This document shows, one piece after another, positions 8,647 to 17,755 of a stretch of DNA of 64,000 nt. How positions within the stretch are numbered: the first letter of the stretch is position 1; the number at the start of each line of letters is the position of its first letter. The position numbers and the translations under genes were made by a program. Origin of the DNA: Rhizobium subbaraonis (GTDB lineage Bacteria > Pseudomonadota > Alphaproteobacteria > Rhizobiales > Rhizobiaceae); the NCBI RefSeq assembly GCF_900220975.1, contig NZ_OBQD01000002.1, positions 310,001 to 374,000 of the forward strand, written 5' to 3'. The notes under the pieces are model-generated. The model worked only from the letters and a program-made list of their open reading frames with translations, did not search any database and was not told where the DNA came from.

Positions 8647-10227
8647 TCACGCGGCCTTGGCGTTGTCCGTATCCGGCGCCGAAGTCCGCATCAGGTGATC
8701 GAACGCCGAGAGCGATGCCTTCGCCCCTTCCCCGACCGCAATGACGATCTGCTTGTAGGGAACCGTGGTGCAGTCGCCTGCCGCAAACACGCCGGGCACA
8801 GACGTCTGGCCGGAATGGTCGATGACAACCTCGCCGCGCGAGGAAAGCTCCACCGTCCCCTTCAGCCACTCGGTGTTCGGCAAGAGGCCGATCTGCACGA
8901 AGATCCCTTCGAGCGAAAGCGTGTGGCGCTGGCCGGCAATCCTGTTCTCGTAGACGAGGCCGGTGACCTTCTTGCCGTCGCCCAGAACCTCCGACGTCCT
9001 GGCATTGAGCAGAACATCGACGTTCGGCAGGCTGCGAAGCTTGCGCTGCAGCACGTCGTCCGCGCGCAGCTTGCCGTCGAACTCGATCAGCGTCACATGG
9101 CTGACGATGTTGGCGAGATCGATCGCAGCCTCCACGCCGGAATTGCCGCCACCGATCACCGCGACGCGCTTGCCCTTGAACAGCGGCCCGTCGCAATGCG
9201 GGCAGTAGGCAACACCCTTGTTGCGGTACTGGTCCTCACCGGGAACGCCCATCTGCCGCCAGCGGGCGCCGGTGGAGAGGATCACGGTCTTGGAGCGCAG
9301 CGTGGCGCCGTTGGCGAGTTCGACCGCAACATGATCCGTTCCCGGCACCAGCTTTTCGGCGCGCTGCAGGTTCATGACGTCGACGTCGTAATCCTTCACA
9401 TGCGCCTCGAGCGAGGTTGCCAGTTGCGGGCCTTCGGTGTGGCGCACGGAGATGAAATTCTCGATCGCCATCGTGTCTAGCACCTGGCCGCCGAAACGCT
9501 CCGCGGCAATTCCGGTGCGGATGCCCTTGCGTGCCGCATAGATCGCGGCCGCCGCGCCCGCCGGGCCACCGCCGATCACGAGCACGTCGTAAGGCTCGCG
9601 CTCGTTGAGCTTCTCCGCCGCCCGCGCGGCCGAATTGGTGTCGAGCTTCGCAACGATCTCCTCGATCTCCATCCGGCCCTGCGCAAAGATCTCGCCATTG
9701 AGATAGACGGTCGGGACAGACATCACCTGGCGGCTTTCGACTTCGGCCGGGAAGACGCCGCCATCGATCGCCACGTGCTTGATGCGCGGGTTGAGCACGG
9801 CCATCAGGTTCAGTGCCTGCACCACATCCGGGCAGTTCTGGCACGACAGCGAAAAATAGGTCTCGAAGGTCAGGTCGCCGTCGAGCTCGCGGATCTGGTC
9901 GATGATCGCCTGCTCTGTGCGCGGTGGATGCCCGCCGACCTGCAGCAACGCCAGCACCAGCGAGGTGAACTCATGCCCGAGCGGAATGCCGGCAAAACGC
10001 AAGCTGATATCGTGGCCGGGGCTGTTCAGGGCGAAGGATGGCGCACGCTCGCCGTCGCCGCTGCGCCGGCTTACGGTGATCTTGTCGCTGAGGGCGACCA
10101 GATCGTCCAGCAGCGCGATCATCTCGCCGGACTTCGCGCTGTCGTCGGTCGAGGCGACGATCTCGACTGGCCGGACGAGCTTTTCGAGATAGGCTTTGAG
10201 CTGGGCTTTGAGATTGTCGTCGAGCAT
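8647..10227 (-). CDS. ahpF: Alkyl hydroperoxide reductase subunit F
   Basis: NADH-dependent flavoprotein that re-reduces AhpC. The 526-residue product starts at 10227 ([17 protein letters not shown]) behind a GGAG site; the longer frame adds 34 unlikely residues. The N-terminal double thioredoxin-like region carries the CQNC pair near residue 130. [14 protein letters not shown] motif follows near residue 220, the YCPHCDGP redox centre near 345, and a second nucleotide-binding [10 protein letters not shown] beyond it. All three redox elements are present. It lies 111 bases after ahpC in the ahpC-ahpF-oxyR order. Confidence 0.96.
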   Translation of the reverse strand: MLDDNLKAQLKAYLEKLVRPVEIVASTDDSAKSGEMIALLDDLVALSDKITVSRRSGDGERAPSFALNSPGHDISLRFAGIPLGHEFTSLVLALLQVGGHPPRTEQAIIDQIRELDGDLTFETYFSLSCQNCPDVVQALNLMAVLNPRIKHVAIDGGVFPAEVESRQVMSVPTVYLNGEIFAQGRMEIEEIVAKLDTNSAARAAEKLNEREPYDVLVIGGGPAGAAAAIYAARKGIRTGIAAERFGGQVLDTMAIENFISVRHTEGPQLATSLEAHVKDYDVDVMNLQRAEKLVPGTDHVAVELANGATLRSKTVILSTGARWRQMGVPGEDQYRNKGVAYCPHCDGPLFKGKRVAVIGGGNSGVEAAIDLANIVSHVTLIEFDGKLRADDVLQRKLRSLPNVDVLLNARTSEVLGDGKKVTGLVYENRIAGQRHTLSLEGIFVQIGLLPNTEWLKGTVELSSRGEVVIDHSGQTSVPGVFAAGDCTTVPYKQIVIAVGEGAKASLSAFDHLMRTSAPDTDNAKAA

Positions 10228-10338
10228 CTGGTACTCCGGGAATTCAGGAATATCGCGGCCGCGGTCTTGGGAGGAGGCACGGCAAGTTTGGCTCGCCGCC
10301 CCGAATGGTCGGGGCGGCTGTTCGTTCATGGCGTTGCG

Positions 10339-10902
10339 TCAGATCTTGCCGACGAGGTGCAGCGAGGGGGCAAGCGTCTTTTCGCCCTCTTCCCACTTGG
10401 CCGGGCAGACTTCGCCCGGATGCGCGCGCACGTACTGCGCGGCCTTGACCTTGCGCAGCAGGTCGGCAGCGTTGCGGCCGATGCCTTCTGCGGTGATTTC
10501 CATGGCCTGGATCACGCCGTCCGGATCGACGATGAAGGTGCCGCGGTCGGCAAGGCCTTCGCCTTCACGCATCACTTCGAAGTTCCGGGTGATCGTGCCG
10601 GTCGGATCGCCGATCATGGCATATTCGATCTTGCCGATCGTTTCGGAGGCGTCGTGCCAGCCCTTGTGGGAGAAATGCGTGTCCGTCGAGACGGAGAACA
10701 CCTCCACGCCGAGACGCTGCAGTTCGCCGTAGTGATCGGCAAGGTCGCCAAGCTCGGTGGGGCAGACGAAGGTGAAGTCGGCCGGATAGAAGAAGAAGAT
10801 CGCCCACTTGCCCTGGATATCGGCTTCGGTCACTTCGATGAATTTGCCCTGCTTGAAGGCCTGCGCCTTGAATGGCTTGATGGTGGTGTTGAGGACGGAC
10901 AT
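10339..10902 (-). CDS. ahpC: Alkyl hydroperoxide reductase subunit C (peroxiredoxin)
   Basis: Typical 2-Cys peroxiredoxin that reduces hydrogen peroxide and organic hydroperoxides, recycled by AhpF. The start at 10902 follows an AGGAG site. The 187-residue product has the peroxidatic cysteine C47 in FTFVCPTE and the resolving cysteine C166 in GEVCPAKW, at the same positions as the enterobacterial protein. It is the first gene of the peroxide cluster, and the OxyR site lies 81 bases upstream of its start. Confidence 0.97.
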   Translation of the reverse strand: MSVLNTTIKPFKAQAFKQGKFIEVTEADIQGKWAIFFFYPADFTFVCPTELGDLADHYGELQRLGVEVFSVSTDTHFSHKGWHDASETIGKIEYAMIGDPTGTITRNFEVMREGEGLADRGTFIVDPDGVIQAMEITAEGIGRNAADLLRKVKAAQYVRAHPGEVCPAKWEEGEKTLAPSLHLVGKI

Positions 10903-11399
10903 AGGGATCTCCTGTACGAATTGCTGCAAAGCGAAAGCTCGCCTTCGCGGCGCAACATAGACAGGCGACCCCCATAAATGAAATAGATAAATTCTGTAAT
11001 TTCGATAGATGCGAACTATCGCCGCAGTCGGAAAGGCAATCAACATCCGGCGGGGAATGGCCAACCGCGTGGCGCACTTTTTGCCGATCGCGAGGAGAGC
11101 ATACTTCTCTGGCGAATGGCTGGGCGGGAACGACCGAGGAGATTTCTCCAATCCGGATCCTCTCTATAAGATACTTTTGATTCGGCAGCTCCCCGGCCCG
11201 ATCCGCATCCGGGAAATGCGAAAGACCGATGCTGGCCGGCGACATTCCGACCGGTGAACCCCACCATCAGGATGCTGGTACGCGCTGACCCCATACCCAG
11301 GCGATCGGTCCCGAGCGAAGGGGCGGTATGGCACGACTGCGGCGGCCTCCCCAGGTCGCTGGTCGGGGGGCGGCGCAAGTTCAAGGAAGGAGTTTGGAG
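10903..11399. other. Divergent control region between ahpC and the YkuD gene
   Basis: About 500 bases without a convincing gene. The left third is AT-rich and carries the OxyR site. The rest is ordinary GC-rich sequence in which I found no terminator, repeat or RNA gene. An 82-codon open frame on the plus strand (11009-11257) overlaps the OxyR site and shows no recognisable motif or ribosome site. Confidence 0.6.
10983..11019 (-). promoter_or_regulatory. OxyR binding site upstream of ahpC
   Basis: Four elements fall at exact 11-base intervals: ATAG (10983), CTGT (10994), ATAG (11005) and CTAT (11016), each separated by 7 bases. This matches the ATAG-N7-CTAT-N7-ATAG-N7-CTAT consensus of the OxyR tetramer with one mismatch. 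It lies 81-117 bases upstream of the ahpC start, as expected for activation of ahpC-ahpF-oxyR. Confidence 0.85.
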
Positions 11400-11918
11400 T
11401 TGGATCTGATCGTATCCCGTGACGGAGATGGCTGGCAGGCGACGTATGGAGATAAGCGCTGGCGCTGCGCCATCGGCCGTGGCGGGTTGCGCGCGGCAAG
11501 AGAGAAGGTCGAAGGCGACGGCGCGAGCCCGATCGGGCGCTGGCCGATCCGCCGGGTTTTCTACCGCGCCGACAGGATCGCCCAGCCGGCGTCCCCCTTT
11601 CCCGTGTCTGCCATTGACCGCCTGGACGGCTGGTGTGACGCTCCTTCGCACCCGGAATACAATCGGCAGATAAGGCTGCCCTTTGCGGCAAGCCACGAAG
11701 AACTCTGGATGGAGGACGATATCTACGACATCGTTGTCGTGCTGGGTCACAATGACGATCCGCCAGTCCCGGGTGCGGGCAGTGCGGTTTTCCTGCATAT
11801 CGCCCGACCCGGCTACACGCCGACGGCGGGATGCGCAGCGCTTTCGCGCGAGGACCTTCTCGCTTTCCTGGCGCTTGCCGACCCATCCAGCCACCTCGTC
11901 TTCTCCGATGCCGCTTGA
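11400..11918 (+). CDS. L,D-transpeptidase-like (YkuD domain) protein
   Basis: Small YkuD-fold protein, 172 residues if translation starts at TTG 11400; TTG 11394 behind AAGGAAG is equally possible, and no ATG is well placed. The C-terminal half has the cysteine-protease-like centre: GHND near residue 115, HIARPGY, and TAGCAALS with the catalytic cysteine near residue 143. The more usual SHGC motif is thus TAGC. Such proteins crosslink peptidoglycan or attach proteins to it, but this one has no visible signal peptide. A stand-alone YkuD domain of unproved activity is the safest call. Confidence 0.72.
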   Translation: MDLIVSRDGDGWQATYGDKRWRCAIGRGGLRAAREKVEGDGASPIGRWPIRRVFYRADRIAQPASPFPVSAIDRLDGWCDAPSHPEYNRQIRLPFAASHEELWMEDDIYDIVVVLGHNDDPPVPGAGSAVFLHIARPGYTPTAGCAALSREDLLAFLALADPSSHLVFSDAA

Positions 11919-12107
11919 GATGAGCCGTCCGGGCCGCCGCCCATGAGAGCAAACCGGGCGCTGATCTTAGGGCCTGAAGGTCCACTGGCGTCGCGGGCGG
12001 GACAGCAGCAAGCCACATCACTTTCAGGACGCGACCTCCGTTGGCGTTAGCCCGGCCTAAAAAAGCATCGGGAGACTTTCTGAACTGATGGCCAGCAGTT
12101 CGCCTCG

Positions 12108-12698
12108 TCAAAAAGCGTCTCGCCGGCGAAACGCGGCGATCATCCCGCATGCGGCTCGCGCCATCTCAAGCATGGCGGGCTGCGGCTGGGTCGTGTCCAG
12201 CCCCCGCGCGCGCCTGACATGGTCGACGGCGGCCTCGATCGTTTCGAACCGATCGGCATGATACATGTGCAAATACAGTGCGATCGCCGTTGCGGAACGG
12301 CTCCGCCCTCCCCGGCAGTGAACCAGAAGATTGCCGCGACGGTGCGCCGGATAGTGCGGTTTTCCCGGGCTCTCCTGTTCGACGATACCTGAGATTGCAA
12401 AGGCGGCCGCCAGCAGGTGTTCGGGGGTGTTGCCTGGCCCGTCGATCAGTCCGATATGCGTGCGGCGAACACGCGTGCCGTCCGGCAGCGAGAGCGGCGC
12501 GATCTCGATATTGACCGCGAGGTTCATTGTCGAGGTGATGTTTTTCGCCTGCAGGAGAACAGGATTTTCTGCTGCGACCCTGTTGCCGATGAACAATGTC
12601 AGTCCGTGCGAGCCGGTTTGTTCCAGCACGGGAAAGAGAACGGCAAGCTCGTCTTCCTGTTCTTCGGTGAGGTTGGCGGTGTGCGGCTTTACGTTCAT
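12108..12698 (-). CDS. Dual-specificity/tyrosine phosphatase-like protein
   Basis: Cysteine-dependent phosphatase of the HCX5R superfamily. The signature HCRGGRSRSA places the catalytic cysteine at C128 and the arginine at R134. The 196-residue length fits a single-domain dual-specificity phosphatase, and an upstream aspartate in GLIDGPG could be the general acid. The gene overlaps the preceding MBL-fold gene by 4 bases and is the last gene of the ABC importer operon. That setting suggests a small phosphorylated molecule as substrate rather than a signalling protein, but this is inference. Confidence 0.8.
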   Translation of the reverse strand: MNVKPHTANLTEEQEDELAVLFPVLEQTGSHGLTLFIGNRVAAENPVLLQAKNITSTMNLAVNIEIAPLSLPDGTRVRRTHIGLIDGPGNTPEHLLAAAFAISGIVEQESPGKPHYPAHRRGNLLVHCRGGRSRSATAIALYLHMYHADRFETIEAAVDHVRRARGLDTTQPQPAMLEMARAACGMIAAFRRRDAF

Positions 12699-13813
12699 GC
12701 GGCATTTCCATGGTTCAGGGATTGGTGAGCATAGGTCTCGACGGATGTGTCGAGCACGAGGCGGTCCCCCAGTCTCTCGGCCAGAAGCGTCATGGCCTTC
12801 GGCCCGACGAAGACCGGCATGACACGGCGTGCACCGGTCATGTCCGCCAGATGAAGCACATCGTCAAGCCGGGGATGAACGTTCCAGCCGAACCAGACCG
12901 CCCTCCCTTCGCCAATCAGCCGCTCCGCCGGCGTGCCATGCGGGACATGGCTTGAAAAAATGAAACGGAAACCTTCGTCGATTCTCGCCACAAGGTTCGC
13001 GGCGGCGCCCGCCTCCCCGTTTGCTTCGGTGACGATGAGAATGTCGGACGGCCGCCAGTCCGCTTCGCTCATCTCCGGCAGGTCACAAAGCAGGCCCTTG
13101 AGCCTATCCCGCATCTGCGCTCCGAGCGTCTCGGCCATTTCCGCAAGGCACGCAATTTCATTGCGTATCTGTGCGTCGACCTTCACTGGCAGCCCACGCG
13201 CGGCAAGGGCAAGCGCCATTTCCGGCCCACGCCCGCTCGAGGGAACCGGCAGCACCGCGCCCTGTCCCGCGAAGGCGGCAATGGCGTCGATCTGGTCGCA
13301 AAGGCTCGTCTGCCTGTCGCCGTAGGAGGCATCGGTAACGATGAGCTCGGCCTGCGGGGGCATGTCGAACGGCAGGAGCTGCGATTCCATGCTCCAGTCG
13401 CCTGTATAGAGAACACCGCCGTCCATGGCGAAATGAAGCCAGATGCCGCCCGGTGCATGACCGCAGCGTCCGACGGACACGGGAACTGTTTCCACGCTCG
13501 TCTGCCCCTGTTCCGGCAGGAGACGACAGCGCTCATCGACAAAAGGGTCGATGCCGATCTGCCGGAACGTGGTGCGTGTCGCATAGAGCGGTGGATTGCC
13601 GATTCTTTCGGCCAGATGCAGCGCGCCGGCGTGATCGACATGGGCATGCGACAGGCAGATCGCATCGATCTCGCCCAGATCACTCACGTCAGGAAAAACG
13701 CCCGGCTCCGGCCCCTCGCCCAGATCGAGCAACAGGCGCTTTTTGCCCACTTCCAGCAGGAAGGCAGCGGGAAGCTTGCCGCCCAACCCACTGATTGCCG
13801 TCAATCGCGCCAT
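12695..13813 (-). CDS. MBL-fold metallo-hydrolase
   Basis: Metallo-beta-lactamase-fold hydrolase of 372 residues. The metal motif HAHVDH is at residues 56-61, with GRCGHAPG and YTGDWS further along giving the other likely ligands. Its two-domain layout resembles the RNase J / CPSF-type branch more than short lactamase-like hydrolases, but no substrate can be assigned. It overlaps the permease gene by 13 bases and the phosphatase gene by 4, so it belongs to the transport operon. A phosphodiesterase acting on an imported phosphate ester is a reasonable hypothesis. Confidence 0.82.
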   Translation of the reverse strand: MARLTAISGLGGKLPAAFLLEVGKKRLLLDLGEGPEPGVFPDVSDLGEIDAICLSHAHVDHAGALHLAERIGNPPLYATRTTFRQIGIDPFVDERCRLLPEQGQTSVETVPVSVGRCGHAPGGIWLHFAMDGGVLYTGDWSMESQLLPFDMPPQAELIVTDASYGDRQTSLCDQIDAIAAFAGQGAVLPVPSSGRGPEMALALAARGLPVKVDAQIRNEIACLAEMAETLGAQMRDRLKGLLCDLPEMSEADWRPSDILIVTEANGEAGAAANLVARIDEGFRFIFSSHVPHGTPAERLIGEGRAVWFGWNVHPRLDDVLHLADMTGARRVMPVFVGPKAMTLLAERLGDRLVLDTSVETYAHQSLNHGNAA

Positions 13814-15534
13814 GGCAGCGCTCCCTTCGGCAGGCGACCGGCAAATAGCGAGGCGATTCCCATCAGCGCAAGGACGATCAGGATCATCAGGCAGCCGACT
13901 GCTGCGGCAAGCGTCGAGGAGCCACCTTCCTCGAGGAAGACGATCATCGGACCGATGGTGCGCGCGCTGGAGGATACGAGCAGGATCGACACCTGGATTT
14001 CGTTGAGCGCCGACATGAAGACGATGATGCCACCGGCGATGACGGCAGGCGCCAGCATCGGCAGGATGATGTCTCGCATGCGCTGGAAGAAGCCGGCGCC
14101 GGCCACGCGCGCCGCATCTTCGAGCGACCGGTCGATCTGGGAGAACCCGCCCAGCAGCGGGCGCAGCGACAGCGCCAGGAAGTTGGAGAGGTAGGCGGCC
14201 AGAATGATCCAGACCGTGCCATAGATGCTGAAGCCCACAAGCGGCAATGGACGAAGGAAGAACAGGATCATGGCGACGCCGAGAACAATCCCCGGCAGGA
14301 CATAGGAAAGCTCGGCCGCCATCTGAATCAGCCGCACGAGGGCGCCCTTCTTCCAGCTGATGAAATAGGCCAGCACAAGCGAAATGACGCTGAGGAGCAG
14401 GACGGCGGTCACGGTCAGAAGGAGACTCGTCGCAAACGCGTCCCGGATGGAGGCGTGATGGAACAGCGCATTGACGTAGTTGGTCAGCGTCAGCGTGTCC
14501 CAGCCGAGCTGCTGCCCGAAACCCTTCACCAGCGAGGTGGCGAAGAGGGCGGAGAGCGGTAGCAGCAAGGTCGCCGCCAGGTAGAGCCATGCGCCGGCCT
14601 CCACCGGCATTTTCCAGCGTCCAAGGCCTATTTCCGCCGGTCGCCCACCCTCCTCCACGCGCACGTCGCCTCGGCCGCCGAGCCAGTTGCTGAGGCCAAG
14701 CGCGATCACCGTAATCAGCGACAGCAGCATGGACAACGCCGCCATGTCGGACAGTCCGGACGGGCCATAGCTGTTCAGCTGCTGGTAGATCAGGGTGATG
14801 AGGGTCGGAAAGCGGGCGGGAATGCCGAGCATTGCCTGAATGCCGAAATTGCCGATCGCCGAGACGAAGGCGATGGCCGCACCGGCGAAGATACCGGCCC
14901 GGGCAAGCGGAAGCAGCACCGTAAAGATGAGCTGGAGGTTTCCGGCGCCCGATGCGCGGGCGGCTTCGGCAAGGTTGGCCGGCAGTCGGCGCAGCGCCGC
15001 ACGCACGGTGAGAAACACCAGCGGTGCATTGTAGATACCGAGTAGGAAGATGATGCCACCGGCCGAGAACAACGGATGCCGCGCACCGGGTGTCATGGCC
15101 AGGCCAAAAAGGCCGAGGACCGGGCTGGTCGGCGAAAAGGCCTGCACCCAGGCAAGTGCCGTGACCTGCGGCGGGATCATCAGCGGCAGGACGAAACCGA
15201 AAACCCATGCGGCCTTGAAGCGTATATTGCCATGCACCGTCAGAAGGGCTGCGACACTGCCCAGCACGACGGCAAGCAGCGTCGACGCCAGAGCCACGTA
15301 AAGAGAATTCATCGCCGCCGTGAAGACACGCGGCCGCGCAAGGACGCTCCATGTACCGGCGAGATCGAGCGTGCCATCCGGGGCGATGGCGGTCAGCGCC
15401 AGACGGCCGAGCGGTGCCAGCGAGATCGTTGCCACGAAGATGGCGAGAATGCCGAGCGTGAGCGTTTCGGGACCAAGGCGGAACGCCGGCGCAGGCCGGC
15501 GCTCCCTTGGCATCACAGCCGCGATATCTGTCAT
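13801..15534 (-). CDS. ABC transporter permease, two-domain ferric/phosphonate type
   Basis: Inner-membrane permease of 577 residues made of two homologous halves, as in the FbpB/SfuB (ferric iron) and related phosphonate permeases. About 12 hydrophobic helices are visible. Each half has an EAA-type loop, for example LAEAARASGAGNLQLIFTVL in the first half and LEDAARVAGAGFFQRMRDII in the second. The start is 15534 (MTDIAAVMPR). It lies 3 bases after the binding-protein gene and overlaps the MBL gene. Confidence 0.87.
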   Translation of the reverse strand: MTDIAAVMPRERRPAPAFRLGPETLTLGILAIFVATISLAPLGRLALTAIAPDGTLDLAGTWSVLARPRVFTAAMNSLYVALASTLLAVVLGSVAALLTVHGNIRFKAAWVFGFVLPLMIPPQVTALAWVQAFSPTSPVLGLFGLAMTPGARHPLFSAGGIIFLLGIYNAPLVFLTVRAALRRLPANLAEAARASGAGNLQLIFTVLLPLARAGIFAGAAIAFVSAIGNFGIQAMLGIPARFPTLITLIYQQLNSYGPSGLSDMAALSMLLSLITVIALGLSNWLGGRGDVRVEEGGRPAEIGLGRWKMPVEAGAWLYLAATLLLPLSALFATSLVKGFGQQLGWDTLTLTNYVNALFHHASIRDAFATSLLLTVTAVLLLSVISLVLAYFISWKKGALVRLIQMAAELSYVLPGIVLGVAMILFFLRPLPLVGFSIYGTVWIILAAYLSNFLALSLRPLLGGFSQIDRSLEDAARVAGAGFFQRMRDIILPMLAPAVIAGGIIVFMSALNEIQVSILLVSSSARTIGPMIVFLEEGGSSTLAAAVGCLMILIVLALMGIASLFAGRLPKGALPWRD

Positions 15535-15537
15535 GGA

Positions 15538-16500
15538 TCAGCCGCCGAAGACGTCCGTGAACTGCTTGCGCACGTCCTGGTCGTTCTTGACGGCCTTGTC
15601 GGCATCCATCGGCAGGAGCTTGATCTCGGAGAGCTTCGGGAAACCGGCAGGCGGCGCTACCGATGCGTCGATCGGCAGGTTGCCCTGCTTGGCGACCAGT
15701 TCCTGGCCTTCCTTGGACAGGAGGAAGTCGACGAAACGCTTGGCGGCTTCCGGCTCCTTCGCCGTGGACATGATGGCGACCGGCTCGGTGATGAAGGACA
15801 CGCCATCCTTCGGAAAGATCAGGTCGACCGGCGAACCGCTGGCCTTGGCGCGGATCACGTCGGCATCGGCGATGATGCCGTACTTGGCAAGCCCGCTTGC
15901 GACAGCCTTGAGCGCCGGGCCGTTGCCGCCTTCAGGCGCGATGTCGAGTTCGGCAAGTTTCTTGTAGAAATCCCAGCCGATGGTGTCGACGTCGATGACG
16001 CTGTGCAGGTGGTTGAGAGCCGCGCCCGAATAGAGCGGGCTCGGAACGGCGATCTGGCCCTTGTTGGCTTCGACGAGAAGGTCGTTCCAGGTCTCGACCG
16101 GCTGAGCGGTCTGCGTGTTGTAGGCGATGCCGGTGGAGATGATCTTAGTGCCGAAGAAGGTCTTGTCCTTGTCGTAGGTGCCGGCGTCGTAACCGTCGAC
16201 CTTGGCTTCCGGATAGGCCATCAGACGGCCCTCCGCCTTGAGCTGACCGAGATTGATCGTGTCGGCAACCAGCAGCACGTCCGGCTTGACGTCACCGGCC
16301 GTGATTTCGGCGCGCAGGATGTTGAGCAGCTGGCTGGTGCCGTTGCGGGTCCACTCGACCTTGATGTCCGGGTACTTTGCCTGGAAGGCATCGACGGTCT
16401 GCTGTGCGATTTCCGGAGACTGGGAGGTGTAGAGCGTGATCGTTTCGGCGCTTGCCGTCCCCGCCATGAGGACGAGCGCGAGGGTGGAGAGAAGACGCAT
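15538..16500 (-). CDS. ABC transporter substrate-binding protein, FutA/FbpA-like
   Basis: Periplasmic binding protein of 320 residues with a signal peptide (MRLLSTLALVLMAGTASA). The mature protein opens with ETITLYTSQSPEIAQQTVDAF, typical of the ferric iron and 2-aminoethylphosphonate binding protein group. Start 16500 is chosen because the signal peptide begins there and AGGAACATCTC lies just upstream; the longer frame reads into the ATPase gene. Iron is the default ligand, but linkage to a phosphatase and an MBL hydrolase favours a phosphate ester or phosphonate. Confidence 0.85.
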   Translation of the reverse strand: MRLLSTLALVLMAGTASAETITLYTSQSPEIAQQTVDAFQAKYPDIKVEWTRNGTSQLLNILRAEITAGDVKPDVLLVADTINLGQLKAEGRLMAYPEAKVDGYDAGTYDKDKTFFGTKIISTGIAYNTQTAQPVETWNDLLVEANKGQIAVPSPLYSGAALNHLHSVIDVDTIGWDFYKKLAELDIAPEGGNGPALKAVASGLAKYGIIADADVIRAKASGSPVDLIFPKDGVSFITEPVAIMSTAKEPEAAKRFVDFLLSKEGQELVAKQGNLPIDASVAPPAGFPKLSEIKLLPMDADKAVKNDQDVRKQFTDVFGG

Positions 16501-16537
16501 GAGATGTTCCTTGATTGGATGTTGGAAAAGGTGGAGG

Positions 16538-17614
16538 TCAAGCCGCCTCGGGGATGACCCAGCCATCGCCGACGCAAACTGAAATCGTGTCGCCCGCCGA
16601 GACGCGTCGATCGTGAGAAGCGTGCAGACTGAGCGACAGATCCGGCGCGTGGCGCGGACGAAAATGGACCTGCACATGGCTGCCGCGATAGGTGATGCGC
16701 TCCACTTCGGCGGCAAAACCTTCGGCGGGGCTGTCGGCCAGCTTCAGATCGTCCGGATGCACGCCGATGCTCGCACCGGCGAGCCTTGCCTGATCCTTGC
16801 GAGCGCGCACTTCGCTGCGGTGACCGAAAATATCGACATTGACCGTTCCATCGGCACGACCGCGCTGAAGATCGGCAACCGGCAGCACAAGGCCATTGCC
16901 GATGAAGCGCGCCACCATCTCGTTCCGCGGCTCGCGGTAAAGCTCGTGCGGGCGCGCGAACTGCATGACACGGCCGCCGTCCATCACCGCGATCCTGTCC
17001 GCCAGCGCCATCGCTTCCGACTGGTCATGCGTGATGTAGATCATCGTCGCACGGGTGCGACGATGGAAATCGGAGAACTCGCGTTCCATCGAGGCGCGCA
17101 GATGGACGTCGAGATTTGCAAGCGGCTCGTCGAGCAGCATGACGGAGGGATTTGCCGCCAGGCAGCGGGCGAGCGCCACGCGCTGCCGCTGGCCGCCGGA
17201 GAGATCGGCCGGCGCCCGCCCGGCGAAATTTTCCATGGCGACGGTGGCGAGCGCATCAAGGCTCCGCCTGCGTCGTTCGTCGGAAGACACACCGGCGATC
17301 TTCAGCGCATAGCCGACATTCTGCTCGACATTCATATGTGGCCACAGCGCATAGTTCTGGAAAACGATGCCGACATTGCGCTTTTCCGGCGGCAGATTTT
17401 TTTCCGGCGAAGCGATGATTTCGTCATTGAAATGGATCGTGCCGGAATTCATCTGCTCGAACCCGGCGATCAGCCGCAGCATGGTGGTCTTGCCGCAACC
17501 GGACGGTCCAAGAATGGCGACGAACTCTCCGTTTTCGACCTGCAACGAAACATCGTCCAGGACGCGCTTCTTCGCAAAATCCTTCGTAATTCGCTTGAGA
17601 GCGATCGAAACCAT
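16538..17614 (-). CDS. ABC transporter ATP-binding protein
   Basis: ATPase of 358 residues that powers the importer encoded downstream. It shows Walker A GPSGCGKTT near residue 40, the signature LSGGQRQRVALARCL near 140, Walker B VMLLDEPLANLD, and a C-terminal TOBE-like region with GVHPDDLKL. Start 17614 (MVSIALKRI) is chosen because the 26 extra upstream residues look non-coding. It is the first gene of the five-gene operon and is divergent from a LacI-type regulator. Confidence 0.92.
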   Translation of the reverse strand: MVSIALKRITKDFAKKRVLDDVSLQVENGEFVAILGPSGCGKTTMLRLIAGFEQMNSGTIHFNDEIIASPEKNLPPEKRNVGIVFQNYALWPHMNVEQNVGYALKIAGVSSDERRRRSLDALATVAMENFAGRAPADLSGGQRQRVALARCLAANPSVMLLDEPLANLDVHLRASMEREFSDFHRRTRATMIYITHDQSEAMALADRIAVMDGGRVMQFARPHELYREPRNEMVARFIGNGLVLPVADLQRGRADGTVNVDIFGHRSEVRARKDQARLAGASIGVHPDDLKLADSPAEGFAAEVERITYRGSHVQVHFRPRHAPDLSLSLHASHDRRVSAGDTISVCVGDGWVIPEAA

Positions 17615-17675
17615 AGCACTCCGTATCCTGCCCGTATCCGCCGCAACCGCATTGTCTCTCAGCCGTTGCGCCATC

Positions 17676-17689
17676 TGCACTCGTGTGCA
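17676..17689. promoter_or_regulatory. Candidate LacI-type operator
   Basis: TGCAC-TCGT-GTGCA is a near-perfect 14-base palindrome with a central CG, the usual form of LacI-family operators. It lies between the divergent ATPase gene (start 17614) and the LacI gene (start 17756), so one site could control both. Confidence 0.45.
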
Positions 17690-17755
17690 CAATAGGAACG
17701 CCGTGCTTCAGTTTTATGACGACGGAGCACGGCGATCGAACCTTGGGTGGGGAAG

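Noticed and set aside
9775-10977. A 400-codon plus-strand frame opposite ahpF and ahpC
   Set aside because: Antisense shadow of two well-supported genes; composition is Arg/Asp/Gly-rich without motifs.
12695-15352. An 885-codon open frame on the minus strand that would fuse an unknown protein to the MBL hydrolase
   Set aside because: The first 500 codons lie over the permease gene in another frame and read as Arg/Gly/Pro-rich shadow sequence. The MBL product clearly starts at 13813.
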